Source: Ditylenchus dipsaci (Eukaryota > Nematoda > Chromadorea > Rhabditida > Anguinidae). From it: DNA of 64,000 bases. A model generated the notes under the pieces. The model made no database searches and was not told where the DNA came from. It saw only the letters and a list, made by a program, of their open reading frames with translations. Below, piece by piece: positions 12,645 through 24,194 of this stretch (positions are counted from its first letter, which is position 1; each line of letters opens with the position of its first letter). The DNA is taken from contig SADC01000501.1 in assembly GCA_004194705.1 (NCBI GenBank), positions 1 to 64,000 of the forward strand. Reading direction: 5' to 3'. Position numbers and translations under genes: made by a program.

Positions 12645-13523
12645 TCAACTGCTCGATTTATTTTCTCCAGAAACTCTAAAGAAAACCAAATTGCATTCGC
12701 AGCGTCCGTAGTCGTTTGGATAGCATTGGTGAATTTTGCTAGCTTTGAAAGGGAGTCGGGGCTGTTTATTTTCACATTTTCTATCATTTTTTTGGTTTCT
12801 CTTTGTCCAACAGTCCAATATTATATTTATCAATGCACATTGGTAACATAGCACCACATTGACTTTTGATAAGACATAATTTGCAATTTCAGGAAAAGCC
12901 AGCTGTTTAAATATTACAACATATTTTAACTTTTCTTCAGCTGGTTTAGGCATTATAAATTTTAAAAAAGAGTCCCTGTCAAGTTCTTCAATGTCTCGAT
13001 TTATTTGATCAGAAATTTTTGAAATTACTTTCATCCGTATCCTGCAGCAAGTTGACCTTTTACCTTTTTTTAATTTTGTGACTTTGTTGCAAATTGCTAC
13101 AGTCGGCAAAACGTAATTATCGTCGTTGTCTGTTGTCCTGAGCGAAAGTCTTTCACCTAAGTTTAGTGCAATCACATCTCCATCCGCTGCTGCATTTTGA
13201 AAAAGAGCAAGACCTACGACCATAGTTGTTTTAGTATTGCCTGAATGTTTGGAAAAGTACACATAACGAGCACCTTGCCTTTCAGCAGATTTAGCGATAG
13301 TTTCTCTAGATTTTTTCGCATGGTCACCTGTTTCATATTTTAACTCAAAAAGAATAATGACCTTCGAAAGATCTTTTTTATGTCTCAGCATAAGATCAAA
13401 ACGACCAGATCCGGCAGTTCTTTCTGAAAAAACGCGATACTCACTCTGAGTATTTAGAATACCTTCTAGTATAGCATGAAAATGGCTTTCATGTTTTATA
13501 AACTCTTCCCTTACGTTTTCCAA
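12645..13523 (-). CDS. PD-(D/E)XK nuclease-like open segment (292 codons)
   Basis: Longest open frame in the window outside lin-14. Residues 1-110 read as a restriction-endonuclease fold: an amphipathic helix (HFHAILEGIL), then SERTAGSGRFDLML with the catalytic Asp43, VIILFELKYE with Glu60-x-Lys62, and a later MVVGLALFQ strand. D-x16-E-x-K matches PD-(D/E)XK spacing in the PDDEXK_9/DUF1703 group. Residues past about 140 are basic (KLKKGKRSTCC) and of unknown fold; the last about 70 look like frame run-off. The start Met at 13523 is the first in the open frame; no signal peptide. It is flanked on both sides by broken coding sequence in the same orientation, so it may be the intact part of a larger decayed gene. 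Expression is unknown. Confidence 0.5.
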   Translation of the reverse strand: MENVREEFIKHESHFHAILEGILNTQSEYRVFSERTAGSGRFDLMLRHKKDLSKVIILFELKYETGDHAKKSRETIAKSAERQGARYVYFSKHSGNTKTTMVVGLALFQNAAADGDVIALNLGERLSLRTTDNDDNYVLPTVAICNKVTKLKKGKRSTCCRIRMKVISKISDQINRDIEELDRDSFLKFIMPKPAEEKLKYVVIFKQLAFPEIANYVLSKVNVVLCYQCALINIILDCWTKRNQKNDRKCENKQPRLPFKASKIHQCYPNDYGRCECNLVFFRVSGENKSSS

Positions 13524-14157
13524 ACTATTAGTAATAAAATTTTAATTTCTTCTTTTTCATATATTCACCTTGGTAATTCAGAACCTTCTGTATGAGTGAC
13601 ACACTGTCAATGTTATCTTCAATTTTAGCAGATGTGCATTGTCAACTGACTGGATAGCATCGCCGTATTCTATTTGCACGCAGTCCTGCTGACAACACGC
13701 CGAAAACTGGCCTCCTTTTTTAAATTTTATTATTAACTGTACACTTACGATATTTTTACTGTTGTAATTGTCTAAAATATTTGAGGGTACTGTTAATTTA
13801 TTTTTTTTGTTGACATTATACCTGGCTGACGTAAACTCTAGTTTTAATATAGGTTTATTCTCTACTTTAAAAAAAATTCAAAGTTTGTTCAGAGATTTTT
13901 TTCACCACCTTTCCAAGACTTTGTCATTTAATTACTTACACCTTTTGTTTGTCCAAGTATTAACCTACATAAAAAAGAAAAGTTTTCAACTTTTAAAGAC
14001 GAGTAAAAACAAAATAAAAGGCTTTTTTGATTTCTAATTCCATCTTTGTTTTTACATCCAGATCATGAAATTTTTGTATAGATCAGTTTTACAAGTGAAT
14101 CTACAAACACTCGTTTGGTATATCTAAAGGTGCTTGTTTTTGCCTTGACTCTTGTTT

Positions 14158-14470
14158 CTAGATAGGATTATAGGCTACACCAAAAAGCACAACTTTTTTA
14201 GAGTCCGTACGTATATTTGGTGAGGCGTAACTGTAGCCATTAGCTTCTATTTGGAAAATAGCGCTTTGAATAACTTTTTGAGAATTAGCTCTTATTTCTT
14301 TTGGAGTGTTTCCTTTAAGGCTTTGTCTTTTATATTCGAAAATTGCAGGAATCGCATCTCGAATGTTTTCATTACCTTTTATAAGCAAACAAGGTCCATG
14401 TAGCCCTACCGGCTATGCGTTCTGCCATAATGTCTATTCGATGTTGATATTTGAAGAGCAGCTCATAGAC
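14158..14470 (-). pseudogene. Second PD-(D/E)XK-like remnant, frameshifted
   Basis: The open part (14388-14158) contains AIFEYKRQS (E-x-K) and ends VVLFGVAYNP, the strand order of the same nuclease group. The expected upstream A-G-R segment lies just beyond 14388 in another frame, so a frameshift near 14385 separates the two halves of the domain. It sits about 630 bp upstream (in gene sense) of the better preserved copy. Confidence 0.45.
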
Positions 14471-15529
14471 CCCGTGACTAAAGCCGTGACTACAACTTTC
14501 ATCCAGCATTTCTCCCACTTCGTTTAGTTGAGACCCTTTTTATTTAGTCCATAGAAATTAACAAATTTTGATGAAATAATTCCAGTAATTTTATAAAGCG
14601 CTACTGCCATTTCCTTTTCATCATTTTTTTTATTAGGCTTAAAATTTGATTTTTTTGTATGCAGACCTTTGGTTTGTAATTTTTCAACTATTTTTGCTAT
14701 TTCAAGTTTTACTTCTGTTTGCTCCAGTATTTCATTAGGCTTTTCGAAAATGTCATAGCTATAGCACTTTGAAAAACATTCCTGTCTCTAGGATTCTCAC
14801 GGACTGTGTGAAATTCAGAATTTAATGCTAAATTTCTTTCTCTTTTTCCTAATTTTAAATCAGTAACTTCGAAAGCTTTGAAGCTTAGAAGATCTCTAGT
14901 TCTAAAAGGCTTATTTTTTATTGTCTTTATGATGTTTTCTGCAATGCTTAGATCTATTTTAAAAAAGAGACCATCAGAAATTTCAGATCTTTTAAATTAT
15001 CATTCCAGTGATTTTTCAGAATGCTCCACATTTCGTTAGTTTCCAATCATATATTTCTTTATCAATATTATTAACACAAAAAAAGTTCTATATTGGACGC
15101 TTTTTTCTTTAGTATTTATTAAAGCCGCTAAAAAGTAACCACTGTTATCATTTACATTGAATTTTATTTGAGCAAAAGTTTTTATCTTCCATGTCAAAAT
15201 TTGATTCGTGTATGTGTAGTGCGCCACCTAAAAGAAAGTTTATCCAATATTGAGGTTTATGAGGTGCATGCAGTAGCGTGGTGCTTTCTAATAAAAGTTT
15301 GAATTTTTCAGAAAATTTATGCTTGATTTCATTCACATTTCTATGTTTATTCTAACAGGTGTAAGCTCTGTTGGCTTTTCCTCATTTTTTTAAAAAGTAA
15401 TTCCATTAATTCTTGTTTTGCAATCACATGTAGGTGAATATTAAAAAAAAATATAAAAAACAAGACAAATTTCGTCACTTTCATGTTGTATATTTAATCT
15501 TTAAGATGTATATCAGAACTACTACAATA

Positions 15530-15925
15530 AATAAAATCAAATAGCGAAAAAAATACTGTCAATAACAAAGACCAATTTCAAGGCAATAAATCAAAAGCAA
15601 AAATACTGTAAGTAACGAAAACGGAGGTGTAGTCAAAATAAGGCAAAAGCAGAAAATACGAAAAATCTACGTAACACAAACAGATGTATAGGCAAATAAA
15701 CAATAGATATATAGGTACTGTAAAATTAAAATAGTTTGAATATCGTAGTAATATGCAAATAAATAAATTCAAATAGAAAAAAATACTGTCAATAACAAAG
15801 ACGAATGTTAAGCAAAATGAATGAAAAGCAAAAATACTGCGAGCAACGAAAACGGATGCTTATGCAAAATAAGCAAAATAATATAAGTACTGTAAATAAA
15901 ATAGCTTGAATATCGTAGTACTATG
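15530..15925. repeat. Diverged tandem duplication, about 200-bp units
   Basis: Unit 1 (about 15530-15752) and unit 2 (about 15756-15925) share AATACTGTCAATAACAAAGA, AGCAAAAATACTG and TTGAATATCGTAGTA in the same order. Non-coding. Confidence 0.7.
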
Positions 15926-16018
15926 TAAAATCCTGTAAAATTTATTTTAACACTGTTTTAAATCAAACAAACGCGATTCATACATTTTGTTATGACATAT
16001 ATGGAAAGAACATAGGCA

Positions 16019-16076
16019 CCGTATTTCCTAATAGAAGCCTTCCCAAAGGGTAGGTCCTTTATTAGAAGAAATACGG
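16019..16076. mobile_element. Family A mini-copy, 58 bp
   Basis: CCGTATTTCCTAATAGAAG directly facing TATTAGAAGAAATACGG; almost nothing between the TIRs. Confidence 0.7.
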
Positions 16077-16152
16077 TAGTTTACATAGTGTACATGATAG
16101 GGTTAGGACTGTTCGGGGCAAGCTATACTATCTTTACCAGCGACTTCAGATA

Positions 16153-16403
16153 CCGTATATTCTCGATTAGAAGCCCCTCTCTAATAGTAGGCCCCCTCTA
16201 ATAGAAGGCCCCCTTGAGGACTATATAGCAGCATAGAAAAAGAAATTCGCAAATCTGTTTTTCACGTTTTCTTAGTTAGCACGAGCTCACTGATTCCACT
16301 TTTAAAATTTAGTTGAGCACCCAAAATCTCAAATGAAATATTTTTTTCCGACTTTTTTAGGTTGAAAAAATAGAGGCCCGGCCTTCTAATAGAGAATATA
16401 CGG
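16153..16403. mobile_element. Family A MITE, 251 bp
   Basis: CCGTATATTCTCGATTAGAA ... TTCTAATAGAGAATATACGG, TA on both sides; interior shared with other family A copies (TTTAGTTGAGCACCCAA). Confidence 0.85.
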
Positions 16404-16437
16404 TATGCAATGTCAATAGTAAATAAAATAAATTTCT

Positions 16438-16500
16438 CGCTGGAGTCGAACCTGTGACACCAGTATTCAGTAAGCATTATGTTGGCTGTATGATCTATCA
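16438..16500 (-). repeat. tRNA-like sequence, degenerate
   Basis: The minus strand ends CACAGGTTCGACTCCAGCGA, a T-arm-like hairpin with B box; no complete cloverleaf. Confidence 0.35.
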
Positions 16501-16619
16501 AAAAATTCGGCAAAATTGCATTTTGTAATTTGGGTGACGAGAAATTCCGGAAAATTTTGTCGTGAATTCTTCGTGACTTCACGATTTTTATCATAATTTT
16601 TATGTTAATCTTGACATTT

Positions 16620-18600
16620 GTCAGTTTTCTTAACTTTATGTTCAACTATAAAATTCTTATTTAATTACTGGCCATTTGGCCGTCTATTGCAGTTATTTTT
16701 AATCATTAAAAAAAGCGGGCATAAAAAGCAAGACGGGCAGAAAAAAGCCAGAAGCGGCACTTTAAATACTTGCCTTTTTAATCTAAAGTCTCGCTTATCC
16801 GACACCTTTCAAGTAAACGACACTCTCGATTAACGACACCTAGGGCTTGTCTAGAGGTTGTCGCTTAATCTAGACTCGACTGTAGTAGAAATTGATAGCC
16901 AGTGTCCCTAAATGACCTAAATGTAGATATCCCACTCTTTAGCCCTCTTTTGCGTTGCTCAGCTTTTGCTCATATGGAAGGATTTTGTATTTTTCAACTT
17001 CTAGAGCAAATGTTTCAATCTCCTGTTTGAAATATGCTGTTCTTACAACGATTTGTTTTAAATACTGTGACTTCAAAGAGAATTTCAAAAATAAACAGTT
17101 TTATTTTATTATTTCTCTAATGATTTTCTCAGACATTTGCACTGATTATTTTCGCTTCGAATAGAAACCGTGAAACTTAAGGCTTGTATCAAAAATATTT
17201 GACAATGTATTCAAGAATATTTTAAAGATACACATTCACTTACGACAAGTGCTTTTTGTGAGCTTCGAAAACAAATCGAATGTCGTCGGAAATGAACAAA
17301 GATGATAAACTCTCCAACTTTTTCCAAAATTTCAAGATTTGTGATATTGGTTGGTAAAGATCCAAGAGCTGTATATCTTTTCACTTTCCATCCTCAGGAA
17401 TTAGAAAAAAAAGACTTCAAGGACAGAAATGTCATACTCAAGCTATTTGAAACAAAACTTTTCGCTTTTCTTTGGTTAAATTTTTCGCAAGAAGAAAGTA
17501 TTCCTACATCTCTTTTGATTCCATAATTTTGAGCTGGAAGCACTTGTGGTCTACGGCTGAGCGCTGTGAATGTCTGGCCAATATGAAGATATTTTTGAAA
17601 ACGGCAAAATGATTGAAGGCTACCCCCTTATTCTATCAACTTTTCCAAACTTTCACACCCACTTTCTAAATTCGCGTGAGAAGCCGTTCTATTATTAATG
17701 TATTCTCAAGTAAATTGATGTTTGAAAATATTTCACATTTTTTACAACTTGGAAGTGTGTATTTCGACTTAGAAATCGAGCTTCAGATAAAAATCATGGA
17801 TGCACAGAAGAATTTCGAAAGAACCTTATAAATTTTTAACGAAAATTCAAACAGGTAATTCAAAATCGTCATAATCTTAATTTTTGATTAAAACTTTAAA
17901 AATTATTTAAATTTTTCAGGGAACTTTTTTGTCGGCGATAGGGGCGGATGGGGGCATGGTGGGATTGCTGCATTTTTTTATTTTTTCCTATATCACGATT
18001 AAATGTCTCCTGAGTAATTATTATAGGCTAAAAACGATTAAAAAAAGTTATTTCTGATGTTTTCTATGCAAAAAGCTAATTTTTAGAAGAAGAAAACAAT
18101 TTTGACCTAAATTTGACCCTTGATTTGGAGTACAGAGGTAAATCATGGCTATAAAATAAAAGAATTGGCTGAGGAGAATGGGATTTCGGCTCCAAATCAA
18201 GCTACCATATGTCCTGGTTAAAAAAATTTGTCTTTTTTTTGAGACCCGAATCTTTTTTTGTTTCGAAGTTTTAGTCAAAACTATGTTTTTCGCTCCAAAA
18301 TGGCAAAAAGCACTAGATAAGATGCATTTTTTGACTAAATGTCCTCGTTTTTTTTAATTTTGAGATGGCAGCCCTGCTCTATATGCATTCGCATCTCTGG
18401 AAAAAAAGATGCTTTGGTCCGCCTGTTGATTTTTTTTGAATTTTTTTCTCCCAAACGTCTTAATAAGTGTTTCACATTTACAGCATTTTCAGACAAAAAA
18501 ATTTTTGTGTGAAAAAAATTATAAAATTTTTTTTGCCTTGGTCCCTGAAGCTGATTTTTCTCAATTTTTCCTCTAATAGCAAGAGTTTTAAAATAGTTTG
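16620..18600. other. No gene seen
   Basis: A short family B-like remnant (about 16784-16884, TCTCGCTTATCCGACACC ... CGCTTAATCTAGACTCGACTG); the rest is AT-rich with no supported gene. Confidence 0.45.
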
Positions 18601-18800
18601 TTAACTGGGCATACCGCATGAAGAACTTCTATGCCTACATTTTTCATGCATCCAGGGCCACTTTCGAATGATTTGTGTCTAAGGTGTGGGTGTGCGAATC
18701 TCAACCCTAAGCAACCAAGCCCCCTCCGCCCGAAAGGGTGCGCGGGGTCTTAGAGTTAGAGATGCGCGCACTCACTTACCTTAGACATAATTCCGACCAA
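18600..18800 (-). repeat. Family C unit, inverted
   Basis: Complement of the family C blocks (GTGTGGGTGTGCGAATCTCA; CTTACCTTAGACATAATTCC). Confidence 0.65.
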
Positions 18801-19019
18801 GGCTTCTTAATCAAAAGCATAAAGAAACTTTTTTTGCCAAGCTCCAGTGATCAAAAGCAAAATGAAATTTCCTTGATACGGTCATTTAATCTACTCTAAA
18901 AACATCCAAAACATGGTGCTCTACCGTATTTCTACCATGTTTTTAAAAAATTCTGTCAAACATAGTGTTCTGCGTTGTTTTGGTCACTGGAGCTTTCAAA
19001 AAGAGTTTCTTTTTGCATT

Positions 19020-19180
19020 TTTGGTCAAGAGTCGTGCTCGGAATTGCGCAGGGGCTGGGGCTTAGAGTTGAGATGCACACACCCACATACCTTAGACACA
19101 AATCCCTCAAAAGTGACTCTGGATGCATAAAACATGTATGCATACCAGAGTTTGTATATGCGGCAGGCCCCAATTCATAA
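19020..19180 (+). repeat. Family C unit
   Basis: TTGAGATGCACACACCCACA ... GTGACTCTGGATGCAT ... ATGCGGCAGGCCCCA; lies just before the transposon at 19326. Confidence 0.65.
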
Positions 19181-19337
19181 ATATGTTCAAAAACCTATCT
19201 CTTGAAGTATCTAGCTACTAATCTAGTTTGTTTGTGTTTTTGGTCTTCTGTTGTTTTGGTATCCAAGGCGAAAAAAAATTCAAATATTGGTGAAACTTGA
19301 ATTTTGACGTAGTAAAATATCGTTTAAAGGGCATGTT

Positions 19338-20076
19338 CGTGCGTGATGAAACACAATTTTAAAATAGAAAAGGCGCGAAACCAGGCGTGCCAAGATTTGA
19401 AAAAGATTAAATGTTATATGAACTTTCAATTTCGTCCAAACCCAGCAATTGGGTGCAAGCGAAATGCATGAGCTCTACTAACCCTGTCATGCAGCCGGTC
19501 GGGTCCGAGTTGAGACTGAGCAGACTCTTCGGAGGTCTCGTGATCTGAGTTTTGGATTCGCTTAGCCCTTGGTTCGGTTGTGGTTTATATAACGTAACTG
19601 CTTCCTGTTGGTTTTCCCTCGATTTCGGTTCAGTAACCGAAATCGAAAATCTTGTATACCTGACAGATCTACAAAAAAAACAAGAAAAATTCGAGAAAGT
19701 GTATGAAAAATTGGATTATACTGTCCGCCCTGTTCGCTAACAGAGTTGCAGCCACCGCACAGATAGAAGTCCGAACCAAAGGCAAATCTAAAACTCGACA
19801 GAAAAAATGAAACCGAGGGATAAACCACATGGAAGCAGTCCCCGAACAAACAACCGAAACAAAAAACAAACAACAGAAAGTCCAGCTCAATTTCAAACTC
19901 GAGACCCAACCCGGCTGACTGAGGGTGGTTAAGTTGGTACTCATGCCTTCGCTGCACACACAATTGCTGGGTTTGACGAAATTTAAAATTCATATACAAA
20001 ATTAAATCTTTTCAAATCTCTGCACGCCTGGTTCGCGCCTTTTCTTTTTGAAAATTGGTTTTTCATTGCGCACGAA
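19338..20076. mobile_element. Foldback element inside the left end of the transposon
   Basis: Arms start GTTCGTGCG and share GAAAAGGCGCGAA and CCAGGCGTG; right arm GCGCACGAAC. The middle carries AACCCAGCAATTGGGT-type repeats and a short mirror (CCTCGATTTCGGTT / AACCGAAATCGA). The long frames here (for example 145 codons on the minus strand) are by-products. Confidence 0.55.
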
Positions 20077-20689
20077 CCACGGCCCCTCAAAAACTGCATC
20101 TGTGCATTAGCAAAAGTTTGGCGCCAAAATCAAATTTTTGAAAAACAGTGTTTTTGAGTTTATTTTACAGCACTTCTGGTTTAACTTTTTTCGCTGTATC
20201 TTCAATGTAAGTTATATGTCAAAAAAACACCACATTCAGCGCTGTCAAATAAGCTATCACTTGCCCGATAAACTTAACGAATTTCAAAAACTAGAAGAGG
20301 ATTTTCATGAATATTTCCGAAATTTCGGTTCGATTTGTTTGAATCTGATATTAGCATTAGCGATGTTTTTTTTGACAATAAATTGCTGAAGCAAGACTTA
20401 TACCTGATAGAGGAGTGAATTGGCTGCATTTTGGTACCAAAGGACATACCAAAGAATACAAATTTTGGGTGTTTATACAAAGCTAGATGGGAAAACGCAA
20501 AAACCCTAATTTTACTCGGAAAATGGCAGTTGTTTGCTCCAAGTGGTCCTCTAGTTCTAAAATAACATCTTTACAAAATTGGCTCAATTAGTTTTAGCTG
20601 AATGCATGAGCTACTTTTGTATATGAGGACGTCTCAAAAACGACGACTTTTTTCGATTTTGACGGAACGAATTTTGGGATGATTTTCAG

Positions 20690-22052
20690 GTAATGAGAAC
20701 TCAAATCCAAGCTATGAAAGAGCCAAGGAGCAATACAGGGATCAAGAGCCAATGACCACCGATCAGAAAGCAGCAAGTTTCAGCAAAGGAAGCACTAAGC
20801 TAGTGGTGCAGAAGCAAAAGCAAGCAAAAGCACAGGCTGCAAGCCGAGCTAGGGCTGACAACACAGGATCCGCTTAGGTAAGTCTTTTAACCTGGTTTTA
20901 CCTTTCATTTTGAACATTCTTTCGTTTTAGTGAACCAAGCGAAAAAAGCTCAGGATAGCAGAGAAGAAGATAAGCCTCACAGAATCAGCTACACTGAAAA
21001 AGAAAGCAAGCAAGGGCAAAAGGACCATTTATCATTAGAGCAGGATTTCTGAGGTACGTGAATATCTTGAGTCTAATTCAAAGCAGTTATGTTTTTTTTG
21101 TAGGCACACCATTCTACACCCAGGATAATATACGTTGACTCATCTCAAGTTCTGCGCTTCGTAGAGATCTGTTACGAGGATGCAGCTGTTGCCATTGAAC
21201 CTTCTAACTGCATTGCCGAGAATGCCGAGAATCTGCGTGAAGTGGCAATCGAAAAACCTCGAAGTTGATGTGAACACCGACCTAGAGCCCATGGTAAGAC
21301 TCATCAAAGTTTTGATTTCCTCACCTCATTTTTATCAGATTCTCAAGTGGCCAGCCTGACTTGACTGGTGTTGCTCCGGAAAGTAAGTTTTCTTATTAGT
21401 CTACCGTGGCTAGCTGTACAATTTTCTCTTTTAGGACAGAGATTATAAACAAGGTATTTGATCCGACCCTTGATAGCATCTGTTTATTCAATGCCAACCG
21501 ATATTCTGTTATTAGGGAAAATGCTGAAAGACGATGACTGGGGCAACGCCACGCTGGAGGAAGGTGATATCCTTCCTTCAACTCTAAAGCCAAAATTTGA
21601 AGTGTTTAGGGCTTGTCTGCAGATGTTGGGTGCTTCCTCAGTCTCTACTAAGGACAATCGTGTGCTGAAAGTGCTGATTGCAGATGCTGAAATTGCGAAA
21701 TTCAAAATGGTCTAAAGAATACTTTGGAACAATACGGTACATCTTACATTATTCATCTAGTTACGTAAAAAACTGTCTCTTTTAGACTTGCTTTCCTCAA
21801 ATGCCATCACTCCAAAGTGCCACATTCTTCGCCAACAATTAGTGAGTCATGATAAGCATCGTTTCGGGTCTCGGTCTGAGCAGTCAATAGAAGCCTGCAC
21901 TGCAAAGTTAATGGTGATGAAAGGAGGCTTTCCTACATGTGGAAAGAATGAAGACACTCAAGAAAATATTGGAAGACCTTTGGTGAGAAACATTTTGTTT
22001 GATGTGAAAGTTTTTCTGATTGTAATGCCAGGTTTGCAACAAATTTGTCTAA
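20690..22052 (+). pseudogene. Multi-exon transposon gene, frameshifted
   Basis: Exon-like blocks with good splice signals: 20690-20877, 20931-21053, 21104-21293, 21339-21382, 21435-21736, 21786-21982, 22032-22052; introns 44-54 nt. Readable protein text: NENSNPSYERAKEQYRDQ, RIIYVDSSQVLRFVEICYED, VFDPTLDSICLFNANRYSV, DDDWGNATLEEGDILPSTLK and, near the end, TPKCHILRQQL...GSRSEQSIEACTAKL. The last part resembles the (P-K-x-H-x-L)...(S-E-Q-x-x-E) motif I associate with transposon-derived proteins of invertebrates. In-frame stops precede the donors of exons 1 and 2, and A-run frameshifts occur near 21250 and 21520, so it is not translatable as it stands. It ends VCNKFV-stop. Function probably transposition; the specific family is not recognised. 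Confidence 0.5.
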
Positions 22053-22516
22053 AATCAAGCAAAGTATCTGAAAAGCTAAATTTTAGCAAAAAGCAGAAAA
22101 GATTTTTTGAAATTCTTGGCGTTTTGTTTATTTTGAAATGCACTAGAATGCAGTTTTTGAGGGGCCGTGGACATGCCCCTTTAAACCGTAAACAAATTAC
22201 TTAGGACGACGTCATAACACTATTTACAAATCAATATAAAATGCGACCTAATATTGTTCATTTATATTACTATTTGATTTTTGTCAGCCACACGTAGAAT
22301 TCATTGGTTAGTTCGATTGAGATGGAAAGCAAATATCAGTGACATATTTTGCCACGAGCTGAACAATTCACTCACGGCACAAACTTTTATTGTCAAATAT
22401 GAAAACATATTAACTCACATCAGAATCAGTGATCAAAATATGTTAATGCAAAAAAAAACTCTTTGAATGTGAAGCTGTGATTTTGAAATACAGTTAAGTC
22501 TCCATATAGTGCATCT

Positions 22517-22955
22517 CATTCTCCATCGATCTAGTAAGTCTAAGATGTTCAGTAGTGTAAACATACGCTGGCTTATCCTTGCCTAACAAGGAAGGCATGA
22601 CCGCACCGTGGCTTATCGAAAAGAGGTATATAACAAAGATATCTCTTTTAGTTTGTTATTGTGACCACACAAGCAAATTTGCACCAAGCGGTCTAGGCCG
22701 AAATAGTTTATTTTGAAGGTTGCAAAGTCCAGCATCAAGATTCTATTAAAGGAGGGGACATCTCTTGCCGTAACTGGTCCTCAAGAAATCGTGTAATATC
22801 AAATTCAAAAACCATTTGAAGTTTGGTTTTGAATCCTCTGCCCGCAAGCTTATATTTTTCATATTTTTTGTGATGAATTAAACATCGTGTGTCTAAGGCT
22901 AAAAATTTTCTATTTATTGAATGGAATCATTTGTAGGATTGATTCGTTGTCATTA
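22517..22955 (+). repeat. Family E repeat, copy 2
   Basis: Same block order as copy 1; continues into GGAATCATTTGTAGGATTGA, the empty site of the MITE at 33513. Confidence 0.75.
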
Positions 22956-23161
22956 ACAGCCTTAACTTTAGTATTCATGCAAATCAATGGTAAGAGGGGG
23001 GATGATAACTTCCTATACGCATCGCCTTATATAAGAGGTTTCGACTACCACTGGCTGGTAAGCCATAATTTTTTCTCTTTTATTAACGAGTTTAGTGTCA
23101 AAGTGATCCTCAAAGCTCTTCAATATCCAATAAGATCATCAGCACAGGATTCAACTACTAC

Positions 23162-23305
23162 CATAGTTTCACGGCCAAAAAAATCGGCGCCGTCCACCAA
23201 AAAAATCGGCGCCGGTGTAAAAAAAGCAAAAATCCAATTTTTGTAAGAAAATCGGCGCCGCGCCGACTGAACAAAATTTTCGGCGCCGGCGCCCGTGAAA
23301 CTATG
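23162..23305. mobile_element. Foldback MITE rich in GGCGCC
   Basis: TIR CATAGTTTCACGG / CCGTGAAACTATG with repeated AATCGGCGCCG blocks; flanks ACTACTAC and CCTACTAC are a 7/8 duplication. Confidence 0.8.
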
Positions 23306-24194
23306 CCTACTACAGCTTGTATCCAGGCTAAATAGTCAAAAATTTCGGAAAAATCGATCGTTCCGGGTTTTCTTTGACTGGCTTCATTGAAATTTTTGAA
23401 TTTTTCTGCAAGTCACACGTTCATCCCATAAAAAATGTAACCAAGATTCTGGCTTTCATTTGAGCTATCACACACACAAAAAAAAAGTTGGAGCTAGAAC
23501 GTTTTTTCGTAATTTGAATTTACATCATTGCAACCTCATAATCAAAATGTAGCCCTGCTTCTGCCGTTATTTTCAATATAAGTTGTAAATCATGTGAAAT
23601 TGAAAAACAAACGTCAGTGTCAAAATATACCGAAATCGCTACCTTTCAATAGTACTATTTTGTCCCTTGTCAAATCTTCACTAGCTACCGTGTTTTTCTG
23701 AAGTGATTTTGGTTTGTAAAAACTCGATCTGGTTCTCCATGAATTCTGACTCTAGAAAGTCACTGAACGCGTAAAAAATAAATAAAATTGGTGGAGGCTC
23801 ATGATATATAAAACCAAATACGCATGATTTTTGGCTATTTTCCTTTCATTTTGGTGGTCATTCGCTCAAAATCCCAAAATTAGAGCATTTGCTGACGGGG
23901 AAACAGTGCTGAAAATGATTTCAATCGATTGCACGATAGTTTTTGGTCTAGAGGTCGGTAACCTACTGAAAAAAAGAGTAAAAAATAGGGTATGCACATA
24001 TTGGGAATTAAACCTGTGTCCTTATGTGTCCCCCCAGTGTGTCTGTGTCCTCCCCCCCCCCTTTAAAAAATCATATCTTATCCAGGTTTGGCTCTAACTT
24101 AGCTCAAGTAGTCGTGCATCTCTGCGCTTAAGTCTTTGTTGTACTCCCAATGGCTTTAGATGATTTTGATACCAAATTCGGAAATGAAATGTTA

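Larger units (their letters stand above)
9700..15350 (-). pseudogene. Decayed multi-segment coding region with PD-(D/E)XK nuclease modules
   Basis: Over about 5.6 kb the minus strand carries coding-like segments in changing frames, too long and too charged for chance in AT-rich DNA: around 15336-15148, 15000-14700, 14470-14158, 13523-12645, 12301-11838 and 10430-10098. Two contain PD-(D/E)XK-type nuclease signatures; the last contains a segment (TGIFRIFIPDVEFLEDLIAL) resembling the linker of AAA-ATPase-like/PDDEXK_9 (DUF1703) proteins. Tandem nuclease modules in very large proteins are known in Rickettsiales and in eukaryotic Crinkler-type effectors; which of these, if either, is related cannot be decided by eye. 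The breaks could be pseudogene decay, unrecognised introns or sequence error. Function, and whether it is transferred DNA, are inference. Confidence 0.5.
19326..22190 (+). mobile_element. DNA transposon with TIR TTTAAAGGGGCATG and a spliced gene, interrupted in its left end
   Basis: The left end reads GTTTAAAGGGCATG and the right end CATGCCCCTTTAAAC. The inner part of the right TIR (AGTTTTTGAGGGGCCGTGG) recurs inverted at 20078-20105, showing the left TIR was split by a foldback insertion (about 19338-20076). Without the insertion the element is about 2.1 kb. It encloses the spliced pseudogene at 20690-22052. Target duplication is not clear; superfamily unknown. Confidence 0.55.

Noticed and set aside
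19562..19999. 145-codon minus-strand frame
   Set aside because: Lies wholly in the foldback that splits the transposon end; hydrophobic run is a repeat by-product.
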